From contig JBFWRK010000002.1 in NCBI GenBank assembly GCA_050248955.1, forward strand, positions 1 to 64,000: DNA of 64,000 nt, written 5' to 3'. The notes under the pieces are model-generated. The model worked only from the letters and a program-made list of their open reading frames with translations, was not told the DNA's origin and did no database searches. Within the stretch, counting starts at the first letter, position 1. Every line of letters starts with the position of its first letter. The DNA is from JBFWRK01 sp050248955. Lineage in GTDB: Bacteria; Actinomycetota; Acidimicrobiia; Acidimicrobiales; Ilumatobacteraceae. A program made the position numbers and the translations under genes. Positions 7,723-16,785 of this stretch are shown one piece after another.

Positions 7723-8232
7723 ATGCTCATCCCCCGGGCCCTGTGCGTCGCCGCGGCAACGTTGCTGCTCGGGACAGCGTGCTCGGACGATGACGACGGG
7801 AACGGTGACGGGAGCTCGGTCAGCACGACCATCGCCGGCTCACGCGCGACGTCGTCTCCGGCCGCATCCGAGCTGGGGCCAGCGGACACGATGACGACGC
7901 CGCGCGACGTGACGCAGCAGGTGCGCGATCTGCTGGGGACACCGGGACCAACCGTCGGCGAACCCGACGAGCTCGCCCGGACGGTCGCCGATGCTCTCGT
8001 CGCCGGTGCAGCCGAGTGCGAGAGCGGAGCGGCGACAGCCACCGTCGAGTCGTTGACGGTCGGTGAGCCGGCGTTCGCGGTCATCGAGGTCGAGGAAGGC
8101 TGCGACGACTCCGTCGCCGGGGCGCGCTACGACCTCGCGATGGAGCCCGACGACTCTTCCGGTTGGGTCGTCGTCACCGCCACCCGGCAGGACGTCTGCG
8201 TGAGAGGCGTTGCCGGCGACGTCTGCGTCTGA
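7723..8232 (+). CDS. Small secreted lipoprotein, unknown function
   Basis: 169 residues. The signal peptide ends in lipobox LGTAC (Cys20), followed by an Asp/Gly/Ser/Thr linker. The mature domain (about 60-169) has four cysteines (AECES, EEGCDD, QDVCV, GDVCV) that could form two disulfides outside the membrane. Family not recognised. Similar short Cys-containing lipoproteins occur at 30002 and 45158 in this window but share no obvious sequence with it. The start is fixed by the signal peptide and the -10 box 6 nt upstream. Confidence 0.75.
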   Translation: MLIPRALCVAAATLLLGTACSDDDDGNGDGSSVSTTIAGSRATSSPAASELGPADTMTTPRDVTQQVRDLLGTPGPTVGEPDELARTVADALVAGAAECESGAATATVESLTVGEPAFAVIEVEEGCDDSVAGARYDLAMEPDDSSGWVVVTATRQDVCVRGVAGDVCV

Positions 8233-8277
8233 GCGGCGTACGCCCATGTCGCACCCACGAGCCGCGTCTCCGCTCCG

Positions 8278-8331
8278 ATCCGGACACGATCGGTCCGGAT
8301 GACGCCAGAGAACGCCTTGGGACGCGTTCTC
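8278..8331. terminator. Two tandem hairpins between lipoprotein gene and infB
   Basis: ATCCGGAC(8278-8285)/GTCCGGAT(8293-8300) is a perfect 8-bp stem with a 7-nt loop. GAGAACG(8308-8314)/CGTTCTC(8325-8331) is a perfect 7-bp stem. The genes converge here, so the hairpins may end both transcripts. Neither has a good T-run. The recurrent motif GAGCAGAGAA (8332-8341) abuts the second stem. Confidence 0.4.
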
Positions 8332-8350
8332 GAGCAGAGAACAGGCAGGG

Positions 8351-11347
8351 TCAGACCCGGGCGATCTCGCGCTCTTCGAACGTCTCGATGAGGTCGCCCT
8401 GCTTGAGGTCCTGGAAGTCGGTGAGGCCGATGCCGCACTCGAAGCCCTCACGGACCTCGCGAGCGTCTTCCTTGAACCGCTTGAGCGACTGCACGGCACC
8501 CTTCCAGATGATGACGCCATCACGGAGGAAGCGGACCTTCGAGTTGCGGGTGATGACGCCGGAGCGCACGTAGCAACCGGCGATCGCACCGATGCGCGGC
8601 ACCCGGAAGATCTCCCGGACCTCGGCTTCGCCGGTGACGACTTCCTCGTACTCCGGCTTCAGCATGCCGACCATCGCCCGCTCGATGTCCTCGAGCAGCT
8701 TGTAGATGATCTCGTAGGTCCGGATGTCGACGCCCTCTGCGGCAGCGAGATCGCGGGCCTTCCGGTCGGGTCGGACGTTGAAGCCGATGATCGTTGCGTT
8801 CGTGGCCGCGGCGAGCGAGATGTCGTTCTCGGTGATGCCGCCGACGGCGCGGTGCACGAACGCCAGCTTCACCTCGTCGCGCTCGAGCTTGCGCAACGAC
8901 TCGGTCACGGCTTCGAGCGAGCCGTGGACGTCGGCCTTCAGCAGCAGGTTGAGCGTGGCGACCTCGCCGCGCTGGATCTGGGCGAAGATGTCCTCGAGCC
9001 TGACGCCGTGCTGCACGCGGGCGTCGGAGCGCTGGTTGTGCAGGCGCTGGCGCTGCTCGCGGGACTCGGCGACGGTGCGGGCGGTCTTCTCGTCCGGAGC
9101 AGCCCGGAACTCGTCGCCGGCGTTCGGCACCGAGGAGAGGCCGAGCACGACGACGGGCGTCGACGGACCGGCTTCCTTGACCTGGTTGCCCTTGTCGTCG
9201 ACGAGGGCACGGACCTTGCCCCAGGCAGCCCCGGCGACGATCGGATCGCCGACCTTGAGCATCCCCTTGTCGACGAGCACGGTGGCGACAGGGCCGCGAC
9301 CGGTGTCGAGGTTCGCTTCGAGCACGACGCCCTTGGCCCGACCCTCGGGGTTGGCGGAGAGCTCTTCGAGCTCGGAGACCACGACCAGCTGGTCGAGGAG
9401 GTCGTCGATGCCGAGCTCCTGCAGGGCCGACATCTCGACGACGATCGTGTCGCCACCCCAGGACTCGGGGACGAGCTCGTGCTCGGCGAGCTGCGTGAGC
9501 ACGCGCTGCGGATCGGCGTTCTCACGGTCGATCTTGTTCACGGCGACGATGATCGGCACGTCGGCCGCCTTGGCGTGGTTGATCGCCTCGATCGTCTGCG
9601 GCATCACGCCGTCGTCAGCGGCGACGACGAGCACCACGATGTCGGTCACCTGCGCGCCGCGGGCCCGCATCTTGGTGAACGCGGCGTGGCCCGGGGTGTC
9701 GATGAACGTGATCAGCTGGCCGTTGTTGTCCACCTGGTAGGCGCCGATGTGCTGGGTGATACCACCCGCTTCGCCGGACACGACGTTGGCATGGCGGATC
9801 TTGTCGAGCAGCGTGGTCTTGCCGTGGTCGACGTGGCCCATGACGGTGACGACCGGCGGGCGCGGCTGCTGCAGCGCCTCGTCGACGTCGTCGTCGTCGT
9901 TGAACATCGCCTGGAGCTCGAGCTCCTCCTGCTGGCCGGGCTCGACGAGGAGGATGTCCGCGCCGAGCTCGAGCGCGAAGAGCTCCATCTGGTCGTCGGT
10001 CAGCGCCATGGTCGCGGTGACCATCTCGCCGTTCTTCAACAGGAAGCGGACGACGTCGGCGGCGGTGCGGTTCAGCTTCGGCGCGAACTCCTGGGCCGAG
10101 ATCCCCCGCTCGATGACGACCGTACCCTCGGGCACCGGCGCATCGGACGACGTGTAGCTCGCCATGAGCTGCGGCTGCAGCTCCTCACGATTCCGACGAC
10201 CACGACGCTTCGACTTGCGCGGGGCGCGGCGCTGCCCGCTCGGGCGAGGACCGCCGCCACCGGGACCGCCGGGGCGACCACCACCCGGACCGCCAGGACC
10301 TCCGGCGAACCCGCCAGGACGGGCGCCACCCGGACCACCGCTCGGGCGCCCGGCGTAGCCACCGGGGCGCGGGCCACCGGTGAAGCCACCTGGGCGACTG
10401 CCACCGGGACCACCGGTGCTCGGCCGGCCGGCGTACCCACCGGTGCGCGGGCCACCAGGGCCGGCGCCGGTGCGCGAACCGCCAGCCCCGGCGCCACGGC
10501 CGGGCTGGGGTGCGGGAGGACGACCACCACCGGGCGGCGGCGGGATCGGCTTGCCGGTCGAGGAGAGCATTCGGCCGCCCGGAGGCGGCGGGATCGACGT
10601 ACCGCTCGGCGACACGGGACGGCCGGGTGCGGCAGCCGGCGCACCGGCCGACGCGGCGGGGCGCGTCACGGCGGGCGGTGCCTGGGACGGTGTGGGTCGT
10701 GGCTCGGCGGTGGCCGGCGGGACCGGACGGGCAGCGAGACCCGGGGTCGGGCGAGGCGCTTCCGCTGCGGCCGGGGCCGGTCGGGGCGTCTCGGTGACCG
10801 CACGGTTCGAGGAGATGACCCGGTGCTCGGGCTCGGGAACCGGTCGCAATTCCGCGGCAGGAGCAATCGGCTTCTCGGCCGCGGCGGGCCGGGCAGCGGG
10901 CTCGGCGGCCGGAGTCTCAGCGGGCTTGGCTGCAGGAGCGGCCGCCTTGGCCGGAGCCACGGGCTCAGTGACCGCAGCTGGTGGCGCTACCACCGCTTCG
11001 ACCGGCGCTTCGGCAACTGCGGGGGCGGCTGTCGGCGCCGCAGTGGCGGCAGCCGGCTCGGCCGGGGCGGCCTCGACGGGCGCCTCCGGAGTCGCGGTCG
11101 CGCCCTTCTTCGGGGCGGCGGCCTTCTTGGCTGCTGCCTTCTTGACCGGCTTCGGCTCTTCCGGCTGCTCGGGGCGCGTCAGCCCCTCACGCTCGGCGCG
11201 GCGGCGGACGCGGTCGGCCTGCGCCTCTTGGATGCTCGACGAGTGGCTCTTCGCGTCGATGCCGAGCGCCACTGCGAGATCGAGCGTCTCTTTGTTCGTC
11301 ATGCCGAGCTCTTTTGCGAGCTCGTGCAGGCGGATGTTCTTCGGCAC
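8351..11347 (-). CDS. infB: Translation initiation factor IF-2
   Basis: 998 residues from GTG 11347; the preceding codon is TAG, which fixes the start. An IF2-N helical domain (1-50) is followed by a long Ala/Pro then Gly/Arg-rich disordered region to about residue 400. The GTPase core has G1 GHVDHGKTT (about 503), DTPGH (about 551) and NKID (about 605), followed by the IF2 beta-barrels and the C2 fMet-tRNA-binding domain. It positions initiator tRNA on the 30S subunit. It is last in rimP-nusA-ylxR-infB and directly abuts ylxR. The size reflects the extended linker common in Actinobacteria. Confidence 0.97.
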   Translation of the reverse strand: MPKNIRLHELAKELGMTNKETLDLAVALGIDAKSHSSSIQEAQADRVRRRAEREGLTRPEQPEEPKPVKKAAAKKAAAPKKGATATPEAPVEAAPAEPAAATAAPTAAPAVAEAPVEAVVAPPAAVTEPVAPAKAAAPAAKPAETPAAEPAARPAAAEKPIAPAAELRPVPEPEHRVISSNRAVTETPRPAPAAAEAPRPTPGLAARPVPPATAEPRPTPSQAPPAVTRPAASAGAPAAAPGRPVSPSGTSIPPPPGGRMLSSTGKPIPPPPGGGRPPAPQPGRGAGAGGSRTGAGPGGPRTGGYAGRPSTGGPGGSRPGGFTGGPRPGGYAGRPSGGPGGARPGGFAGGPGGPGGGRPGGPGGGGPRPSGQRRAPRKSKRRGRRNREELQPQLMASYTSSDAPVPEGTVVIERGISAQEFAPKLNRTAADVVRFLLKNGEMVTATMALTDDQMELFALELGADILLVEPGQQEELELQAMFNDDDDVDEALQQPRPPVVTVMGHVDHGKTTLLDKIRHANVVSGEAGGITQHIGAYQVDNNGQLITFIDTPGHAAFTKMRARGAQVTDIVVLVVAADDGVMPQTIEAINHAKAADVPIIVAVNKIDRENADPQRVLTQLAEHELVPESWGGDTIVVEMSALQELGIDDLLDQLVVVSELEELSANPEGRAKGVVLEANLDTGRGPVATVLVDKGMLKVGDPIVAGAAWGKVRALVDDKGNQVKEAGPSTPVVVLGLSSVPNAGDEFRAAPDEKTARTVAESREQRQRLHNQRSDARVQHGVRLEDIFAQIQRGEVATLNLLLKADVHGSLEAVTESLRKLERDEVKLAFVHRAVGGITENDISLAAATNATIIGFNVRPDRKARDLAAAEGVDIRTYEIIYKLLEDIERAMVGMLKPEYEEVVTGEAEVREIFRVPRIGAIAGCYVRSGVITRNSKVRFLRDGVIIWKGAVQSLKRFKEDAREVREGFECGIGLTDFQDLKQGDLIETFEEREIARV

Positions 11348-11683
11348 CTAGCGGTCAGCCTTTCCTCGTTCGACGCGCGCCATGAGCCGAGGCTCGGCGG
11401 CGTTCAATTCTCTCACGTTCCCTGCACAGCCTTCGAATGTTGATCGCAGCTCACCGAGTGCTCTCGGGGAGACGGATCGTCGGAATGCCCGTTCGAACGA
11501 CCGGCGCTTCGTTGCTGCTTCGAAGCACGCTGTCGATGGGCACAGCCACGCACCGCGGCCCGGTGCCGTTCGGCTGAGCACCACCAGGTCGGGGTCGATC
11601 GTCGCACACCGCACCAATTCGCCTGCGGGTGCGACCCGACGACAACCGATGCACGTGCGATGCGGGGAGCGGGTGGGATCACT
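11348..11683 (-). CDS. ylxR: YlxR-family RNA-binding protein, start codon unresolved
   Basis: The core is unmistakable: RTCIGCRRVAPAGELVRC, then GRGAWLCPSTACFEAA and RRSFERAFRR (DUF448/YlxR). Between nusA and infB this protein is thought to bind RNA or RNase P. In its frame no ATG, GTG or TTG lies within a sensible distance before CIGC: the nearest in-frame ATG is 11800, deep inside nusA, and the next in-frame start candidates lie after the CIGC motif. A GTG overlapping the nusA stop (11680-11682) is one frame off, so a -1 shift or a sequence error around 11665-11680 would join it to the core. The coordinates give the readable in-frame core from 11683. Confidence 0.8.
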   Translation of the reverse strand, partial: SDPTRSPHRTCIGCRRVAPAGELVRCATIDPDLVVLSRTAPGRGAWLCPSTACFEAATKRRSFERAFRRSVSPRALGELRSTFEGCAGNVRELNAAEPRLMARVERGKADR

Positions 11684-13052
11684 CGTCTGCCTGCTCCATT
11701 TCGTTCGCCTCCACCGTACCGCCGTCGACCGCAGAGTCGTCGGTGGATCGGGTGGCACTGCCGTCGACCGCTTCGGCCTCGGCCGGCGCCTCGGCGGCAT
11801 CGGACGGCACCTCGGCGGCGTCGATCGGGGCGTCCACGGAGACCTCGGCGGCGTCGATCGGGGCATCCGCAGAAACCTCGGCGGCGTCGATCGGGGCGTC
11901 CACGGAGACCTCGGCGGCGTCGGCGACCGCGCCCTCCGGGGGACCACCCTCCGACCACTGCGCCTCGCTGACGACCGAGCCGTCAGCCGCGTGCCACTCC
12001 ATCGCGCCCGTCTCCGCGTTGGCGACCCACTCGCCCTCGGCGTACTCGACGCCGTCGTCCGGGGCGACGCCGGCCTCCTCGTCCGCGAGCTGGCTCTCGC
12101 TCTTGATCTCGACCCGCAGGCCGGTCAGACGGGCGGCGAGGCGGGCGTTCTGGCCCTCCTTGCCGATCGCCAGCGACAGCTGGAAGTCGGGGACGATGAC
12201 TTCGGCGAGGTTCAGGTCCTCGTGGATCCGGACCTCCTTGACCTTCGCCGGCGACAGTGCCTTCGCCACGAAGTCGGGCAGGTCCTCGCTGAACGGGACG
12301 ATGTCGATCTTCTCGCCGCGGAGCTCGTTCACGACCATGCGGACGCGGGCCCCACGAGCGCCCACGCAGGCGCCGACCGGATCGACGTTGTGGTCGTTCG
12401 ACCACACGGCGATCTTCGTGCGGTGGCCTGGTTCCCTGGCGCACGCCTTGATCTCGACGATCCCGTCGGCGATCTCGGGGACCTCGAGCTCGAAGAGCCG
12501 CTTGATCAGGCCCGGGTGGGTGCGGCTGATGACGATCTGCGGGCCTTTGGGGGTCTTGCGGACCTCGACGATGTAGGCCTTGACCCGGTCGCCCGGAGCA
12601 GGACGCTCGAAGGGCACCTGCTCGGCCTGCGGCAGGAGCGCCTCGACCTTGCCGAGATCGAGCAGCGTGTACCGGCTGTCCGTCTGCTGGATGATGCCGG
12701 TGACGATGTCGCCCTCGCGGTTTGCGTACTCCTCGAACTTCTTGTCCCGCTCGGCCTCGCGGATCCGCTGGTTGAGCACCTGGCGGAACGTCTGCGCGGC
12801 GATGCGACCCATGTCCTCGGGTGTGTCGTCGTGGGGGTTGATCCAGTTCCCGTCCTCGTCGATGTCGTAGGCGATGATCCGGATGTCCATCGTGTCGACG
12901 TCGATCTGGGCCTCCGCCTCGTCGGCGGCGTCCTGGCGGCGCTTGTACGCGGCGACGAGTGCGTCGGCGAGCACCTGGAGGAGCGTCTCGACGGAGATCC
13001 CCTTGTCGGCGGCCAGCATGCGGACCGCTTCGGCCATGTCGAGATTGCTCAT
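11679..13052 (-). CDS. nusA: Transcription termination/antitermination factor NusA
   Basis: 457 residues. It has the N-terminal RNAP-binding domain, S1 domain (REGDIVTGIIQQTDSRYTLL), and two KH domains (VGACVGARGARVRMVVNEL, LAIGKEGQNARLAARLTG). The C-terminal 110 residues are acidic and carry three 11-residue repeats of the DAAEVSVDAPI type. It modulates pausing, termination and antitermination. ATG 13052 overlaps the rimP stop (ATGA). Actinobacterial NusA lacks the two C-terminal AR repeats of E. coli; here the acidic tail takes that position. Confidence 0.96.
   Translation of the reverse strand: MSNLDMAEAVRMLAADKGISVETLLQVLADALVAAYKRRQDAADEAEAQIDVDTMDIRIIAYDIDEDGNWINPHDDTPEDMGRIAAQTFRQVLNQRIREAERDKKFEEYANREGDIVTGIIQQTDSRYTLLDLGKVEALLPQAEQVPFERPAPGDRVKAYIVEVRKTPKGPQIVISRTHPGLIKRLFELEVPEIADGIVEIKACAREPGHRTKIAVWSNDHNVDPVGACVGARGARVRMVVNELRGEKIDIVPFSEDLPDFVAKALSPAKVKEVRIHEDLNLAEVIVPDFQLSLAIGKEGQNARLAARLTGLRVEIKSESQLADEEAGVAPDDGVEYAEGEWVANAETGAMEWHAADGSVVSEAQWSEGGPPEGAVADAAEVSVDAPIDAAEVSADAPIDAAEVSVDAPIDAAEVPSDAAEAPAEAEAVDGSATRSTDDSAVDGGTVEANEMEQADE
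11811..11909. repeat. Three tandem 33-bp units in the nusA tail
   Basis: Units 11811-11843, 11844-11876 and 11877-11909 start CTCGGCGGCGTCGATC. Units 1 and 3 are identical and unit 2 differs at a few bases. In nusA they encode an acidic 11-residue repeat. Confidence 0.9.
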
Positions 13053-13669
13053 GACGCTGCTGCCTCCTGGGAGTGGGTGGTGGACGCTTCCTCGGCCTCG
13101 GCCTGCCCCGCCGGAGCGGTGGCCGAACGGCCGCGCTTGGACGGGCCCTTGCCGGGCTTGGGGGCTGGGCCCCAGATGAAGACGGTCTTCGCTCGTTCGA
13201 CGTCGACGTAGCGGAGCCGGCGCTCGGTACCGGTGGCGTCGTCGAGCCGGATGGTGAAGCCGTCGTCCGACGAGGCGACGAGCGTGCCGTCGAGGCGCCG
13301 CGTGCCGTCGATCTCGTGCGTGAGACGGATCGCAACGGTTTCGCCGATCGCGCCCGCGTAGTGGTCGGGGCGGCGCAGCCGGCGCTCGAGACCCGGGCTC
13401 GACACTTCGAGCGTGTACCGACCGGGCACCGGATCGTCGTGATCGAGCTCACGCGAGAGGAGCCGGGTGAACAGCGACAGCTCGTCGAGCAGGACCGGTG
13501 ACGTGGCACGAGGCTCGTCGCCACGGCGCTTGTCGAGCGTGATGACGAGCGTGCCACCCGCGTGCTCGCAGTCGTACAGCGTGAGGCCGAGGTCGTCGAG
13601 GATCGGCTGGGCGAGCGCGACGATGCGCGTCACCACGGGGCCGCCGTACTCGCTCTCCGATTTCGTCAT
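13049..13669 (-). CDS. rimP: Ribosome maturation factor RimP
   Basis: 206 residues from ATG 13669, which has AGGAGG 5 nt upstream; the in-frame GTG at 13675 would lie on that Shine-Dalgarno. The RimP_N domain (residues about 10-85, including LVITLDKRRG and LLSRELD) is followed by the conserved YTLEVSSPGLERRLRRPDHY and the SH3-like C-terminal domain. The last 35 residues are a low-complexity tail. It assists 30S assembly and heads rimP-nusA-ylxR-infB after the proS terminator. Confidence 0.94.
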   Translation of the reverse strand: MTKSESEYGGPVVTRIVALAQPILDDLGLTLYDCEHAGGTLVITLDKRRGDEPRATSPVLLDELSLFTRLLSRELDHDDPVPGRYTLEVSSPGLERRLRRPDHYAGAIGETVAIRLTHEIDGTRRLDGTLVASSDDGFTIRLDDATGTERRLRYVDVERAKTVFIWGPAPKPGKGPSKRGRSATAPAGQAEAEEASTTHSQEAAAS

Positions 13670-13705
13670 CGTCACCTCCTCGACATCAGGTCTGTTTCAG
13701 AAAGA

Positions 13706-13731
13706 AAGGCGTGGGCCGGAGCCCACGCCTT
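13706..13731 (-). terminator. Rho-independent terminator of proS
   Basis: On the minus strand an 11-bp perfect stem (AAGGCGTGGGC/GCCCACGCCTT) with a 4-nt loop is followed by TCTTTCTG. It lies after the proS stop and ahead of the rimP Shine-Dalgarno, so it separates the two transcription units. Confidence 0.8.
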
Positions 13732-13814
13732 GGAGTTCAGTGGAACCGAAAGGACCGATGGAGTATATCGGTCCTGCTCCGCTCCCCGGCGGGGCCGCTC
13801 CGTGGCGACCGTGG

Positions 13815-15524
13815 TCAGCGTGCGAGGAGACCGACGACGTCCGCCAGCGCAACGTCCTGCCGGTCACCGCCGCGGCGGGTGCGCAGCTCGACCATGCCGT
13901 CGACGAGGCCACGGCCGACGACGATGATCCGTGGCATGCCGAGCAGTTCGGCGTCCTTGAACTTCACGCCGACCGACACGTTCGTCCGATCGTCGACGAG
14001 CGTGCTGACACCGGCCGCTTCGAGCTCGGCGGCGAGTGCCAGCGCAGCGGCGATCATCTGCTCGTCCTTGCCGGCGGCGACGATGTGGACCGTCGCCGGG
14101 GCGATCTCCTCGGGCCATGAGAGACCGAGCTCGTCGTGTGCCTGCTCGGCCACCACGGCGATGGCCCGCGTGACGCCGATGCCGTACGAGCCCATGGTGA
14201 TCCGGATCGGTTTGCCTTCGGGCCCGAGTGCGTCGAGACCGAACGCGTCGGTGTACTTGCGCCCGAGCTGGAAGATGTGACCGACCTCGATCGCGCGGTC
14301 GATCTCGAGCGGCGAGCCGCAGCGCGGGCAGGGATCGCCCGCCGCGACGGACGCCAGGTCGACGTAGCGATCGATCGTGAAGTCGCGCCCGACGACCGCA
14401 TCGACCACGTGGTGCTCGAAGTGGTTCGCACCAGTCACCCAGGACGTACCGGGCGCGACACGAGGATCGGCGAGCACCGTCACGCCCCGTTCCGCCATGC
14501 CGAGCGCCGACACGTAGCCGCGGACGAAGTCGGGCTGGGTCTCGAAGTCCTCGGCCTCGAACGGCTCGAGGCGGGCCGGAGCGATGGCCGCGGAGAGGCG
14601 TTCTTCGACGATCTCCCGGTCACCGGGGACGAGCACCATGAGCGGCTTGCCGTCCGCCTTGAAGAGGATGTTCTTGAGCAGCTTCGAAGCATCGACGTCC
14701 ATGTGGTGGCGCTCGTTCAGATGGGCGACGAGCGCGCCGATGCCGGGCGATTCGGGGGTGTGCAGCTCGCGCATCTCGGCATGGACCGACGTGTCGACGA
14801 CCGGCTCGGGGGCCTGCACCTCGACCGCCTCGACGTTGGCCGCGTAGTCGCAGACCGAGCACATCACGAAGGTGTCCTCGCCCGACGGGCTCGGCGCGAG
14901 GAACTCCTCGCTCTGCGAGCCGCCCATCGCGCCGGACACCGCGCTGACGATGCGATAGTCGAGACCGAAGCGGTCGAAGATCTTGATGTACGCCTCGCGG
15001 TGCAGCTGGTAGCTGCGGGCGAGACCCTCGTCGTCGAGGTCGAAGGAGTAGGAATCCTTCATCACGAACTCGCGACCGCGCAGGATGCCCGAGCGCGGGC
15101 GCGCCTCGTCGCGGAACTTCGTCTGGACTTGGAAGAGCATGACCGGGAAGTCCTTGTACGACGAGTACTCGCCCTGGACGAGCATCGTGACCATCTCCTC
15201 GTGCGTGGGGCCGAGGACGTAATCGACGCCGCGGCGGTCCTCCAGGCTGAACAGCAGGTCGCCGTACTCCTCCGCCCGCCCCGTCGCCTCGTAGACGTCG
15301 CGGGGCAACAGCGCGGGGAAGTGCACCTCCTGGGATCCGATCGCGGCCATCTCCTCGCGGATCACGCGGGCGATCTTCTCGAAGACCATCACCCCGAGCG
15401 GCAGCAGCGTGTACCCGCCCGGGGCGGCACGCCGGATGTAGCCCGCCCGCACGAGCAACCGATGGCTCGGCACCTCCGCGTCGGCAGGGTCCTCGCGCAG
15501 GGTCCGCAGGAACAGGGTCGACAT
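13815..15524 (-). CDS. proS: Prolyl-tRNA synthetase
   Basis: 569 residues from ATG 15524. Class II synthetase of the bacterial type with an inserted editing domain. Motif 1 region LLPLGVMVFEKIARVIREEM, motif 2 FRDEARPRSGILRGREFVMKDSYSF, motif 3 GSYGIGVTRAIAVVAEQ, and the YbaK-like insertion around residues 240-380 (ASKLLKNILFKADGKPLMVLVPGDRE, split by variable loops). It charges tRNA-Pro in the cytoplasm. Flanked by a strong terminator and by the divergent manA. Confidence 0.96.
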   Translation of the reverse strand: MSTLFLRTLREDPADAEVPSHRLLVRAGYIRRAAPGGYTLLPLGVMVFEKIARVIREEMAAIGSQEVHFPALLPRDVYEATGRAEEYGDLLFSLEDRRGVDYVLGPTHEEMVTMLVQGEYSSYKDFPVMLFQVQTKFRDEARPRSGILRGREFVMKDSYSFDLDDEGLARSYQLHREAYIKIFDRFGLDYRIVSAVSGAMGGSQSEEFLAPSPSGEDTFVMCSVCDYAANVEAVEVQAPEPVVDTSVHAEMRELHTPESPGIGALVAHLNERHHMDVDASKLLKNILFKADGKPLMVLVPGDREIVEERLSAAIAPARLEPFEAEDFETQPDFVRGYVSALGMAERGVTVLADPRVAPGTSWVTGANHFEHHVVDAVVGRDFTIDRYVDLASVAAGDPCPRCGSPLEIDRAIEVGHIFQLGRKYTDAFGLDALGPEGKPIRITMGSYGIGVTRAIAVVAEQAHDELGLSWPEEIAPATVHIVAAGKDEQMIAAALALAAELEAAGVSTLVDDRTNVSVGVKFKDAELLGMPRIIVVGRGLVDGMVELRTRRGGDRQDVALADVVGLLAR

Positions 15525-15657
15525 CCGCAACGGCACGCGCTCGTTCTCCTCTGTCTCGTCGAGTTGGGCCAGCGTGTGAGAGTACTGCCAGCGGTGCCGA
15601 ACGACCCACGAGCACGCTCGGTCGATGGCGGACGCCGCCACTACGCTCGGCTGGCTC

Positions 15658-16737
15658 ATGCTCGAAGTCGTCGGAATCGTGCAGCACTACCCCTGGGGCG
15701 ACGTCGACGCGATCCCCCGTCTGCTCGGTCGGGAGCCCGACGGGTCGCCACAGGCCGAATGGTGGCTCGGGACCCATCCCGCCGGGCCGTCGACCGTCGA
15801 GTCGAGGATCGGGCATCGTCGGCCGCTCGTCGAGGTGAGTGGTCCACTGCCCTACCTCGTGAAGGTGCTCGCGGCGAGCATGCCGCTGTCGTTGCAGGCC
15901 CATCCGGACGGCGAGACGGCGGCAGCCGGCTTCGCCCGTGAGGAAGCGCTCGGCATCGACCGGCTCGCCGACCACCGCACGTACCGGGATCCGCACGAGA
16001 AGACCGAGATCCTGTGCGCGCTCACGCGCTTCGAGGCGCTGTGCGGGTTCCGCCCCATCGATGGCACCGTCGCGCTGCTGCGTAGCCTCGGCGCACCCGT
16101 AGCCGACGAGCTCGCCGATCGGTTGTCGACGCAGGGCATCGGCGAGGTCGTGAGTCAGGTGCTGCTCGACCCACCGATCGACATCGACGGCCTCGTCGCG
16201 GCATGCCGCGAGCACCGCGGCGACCACCTCGCGCTCACCCAGTGGATCGATCGGCTCGGGCGCGACCATCCGGGCGATCCCGCGCTCGTGGTCGCCGCGA
16301 TGCTCAACCACGTCGTGCTCGAACCGGGCGATGCGGTGTACCTCACCCCCGGCAACCTGCACGCGTACCTGCGCGGGGTCGGTGTCGAGGTGATGGGCAA
16401 CTCCGACAACGTGGTCAGGGCCGGGTTCACGAGCAAGCGCATCGATCGACGTGAGCTGCTCCGCATTGTCCGAACCGTGCCGCTGGTCGAGCCGCGTGCG
16501 GCGATGAGCGAGCCGGCGCCAGGCCGGTTCACGTACGAGACGCCGGGGGCACCCTTCCGGCTCACCCGCATCGAGCTCGAGGGCCGCCTCGACCTCGCGG
16601 CCAACGGGCCGGAGCTGCTCGCCGCGACCGAGGGGGAGGCAGGTGTGCTGCGCGCCGGGCAGGCCCGCTACGTCGCTCCCGGTGAGCGCTACACGCTGAC
16701 CGGTCGGGGCACCGTCTTTCGCGTCGAGGCAGCCTGA
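15658..16737 (+). CDS. manA: Mannose-6-phosphate isomerase, class I
   Basis: 359 residues. It interconverts fructose-6-phosphate and mannose-6-phosphate for GDP-mannose, glycan and mannoside synthesis. Zn-binding residues lie in LQAHPDGETA and DPHEKTEI, with VYLTPGNLHAYLRGVGVEVMGNSDNVVRAG containing the third ligand region and the family signature (split here over more than one motif). ATG 15658 is preferred to ATG 15625 because homologues begin at the xxxVQHYPWG strand. A TACGCT box lies 10 nt upstream. Length is slightly short but complete. Confidence 0.92.
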   Translation: MLEVVGIVQHYPWGDVDAIPRLLGREPDGSPQAEWWLGTHPAGPSTVESRIGHRRPLVEVSGPLPYLVKVLAASMPLSLQAHPDGETAAAGFAREEALGIDRLADHRTYRDPHEKTEILCALTRFEALCGFRPIDGTVALLRSLGAPVADELADRLSTQGIGEVVSQVLLDPPIDIDGLVAACREHRGDHLALTQWIDRLGRDHPGDPALVVAAMLNHVVLEPGDAVYLTPGNLHAYLRGVGVEVMGNSDNVVRAGFTSKRIDRRELLRIVRTVPLVEPRAAMSEPAPGRFTYETPGAPFRLTRIELEGRLDLAANGPELLAATEGEAGVLRAGQARYVAPGERYTLTGRGTVFRVEAA

Positions 16738-16785
16738 CCGCAGCCCGAGCGTGCGCAGGTCCAGGTCCTGGTCCGGGTGCAGGTG

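Noticed and set aside
8852..11443. 863-codon plus-strand open frame opposite infB
   Set aside because: It is the complement of the GC-rich IF-2 gene, shows low-complexity Arg/Gly/Asp content and no family motif; IF-2 on the minus strand is certain.
11382..13211. 609-codon plus-strand open frame opposite ylxR-nusA
   Set aside because: Antisense shadow of nusA with no recognisable domain.
14136..15941. 601-codon plus-strand open frame opposite proS
   Set aside because: Shadow frame produced by GC-biased third positions of proS; composition is Arg/Asp/His-rich without motifs.
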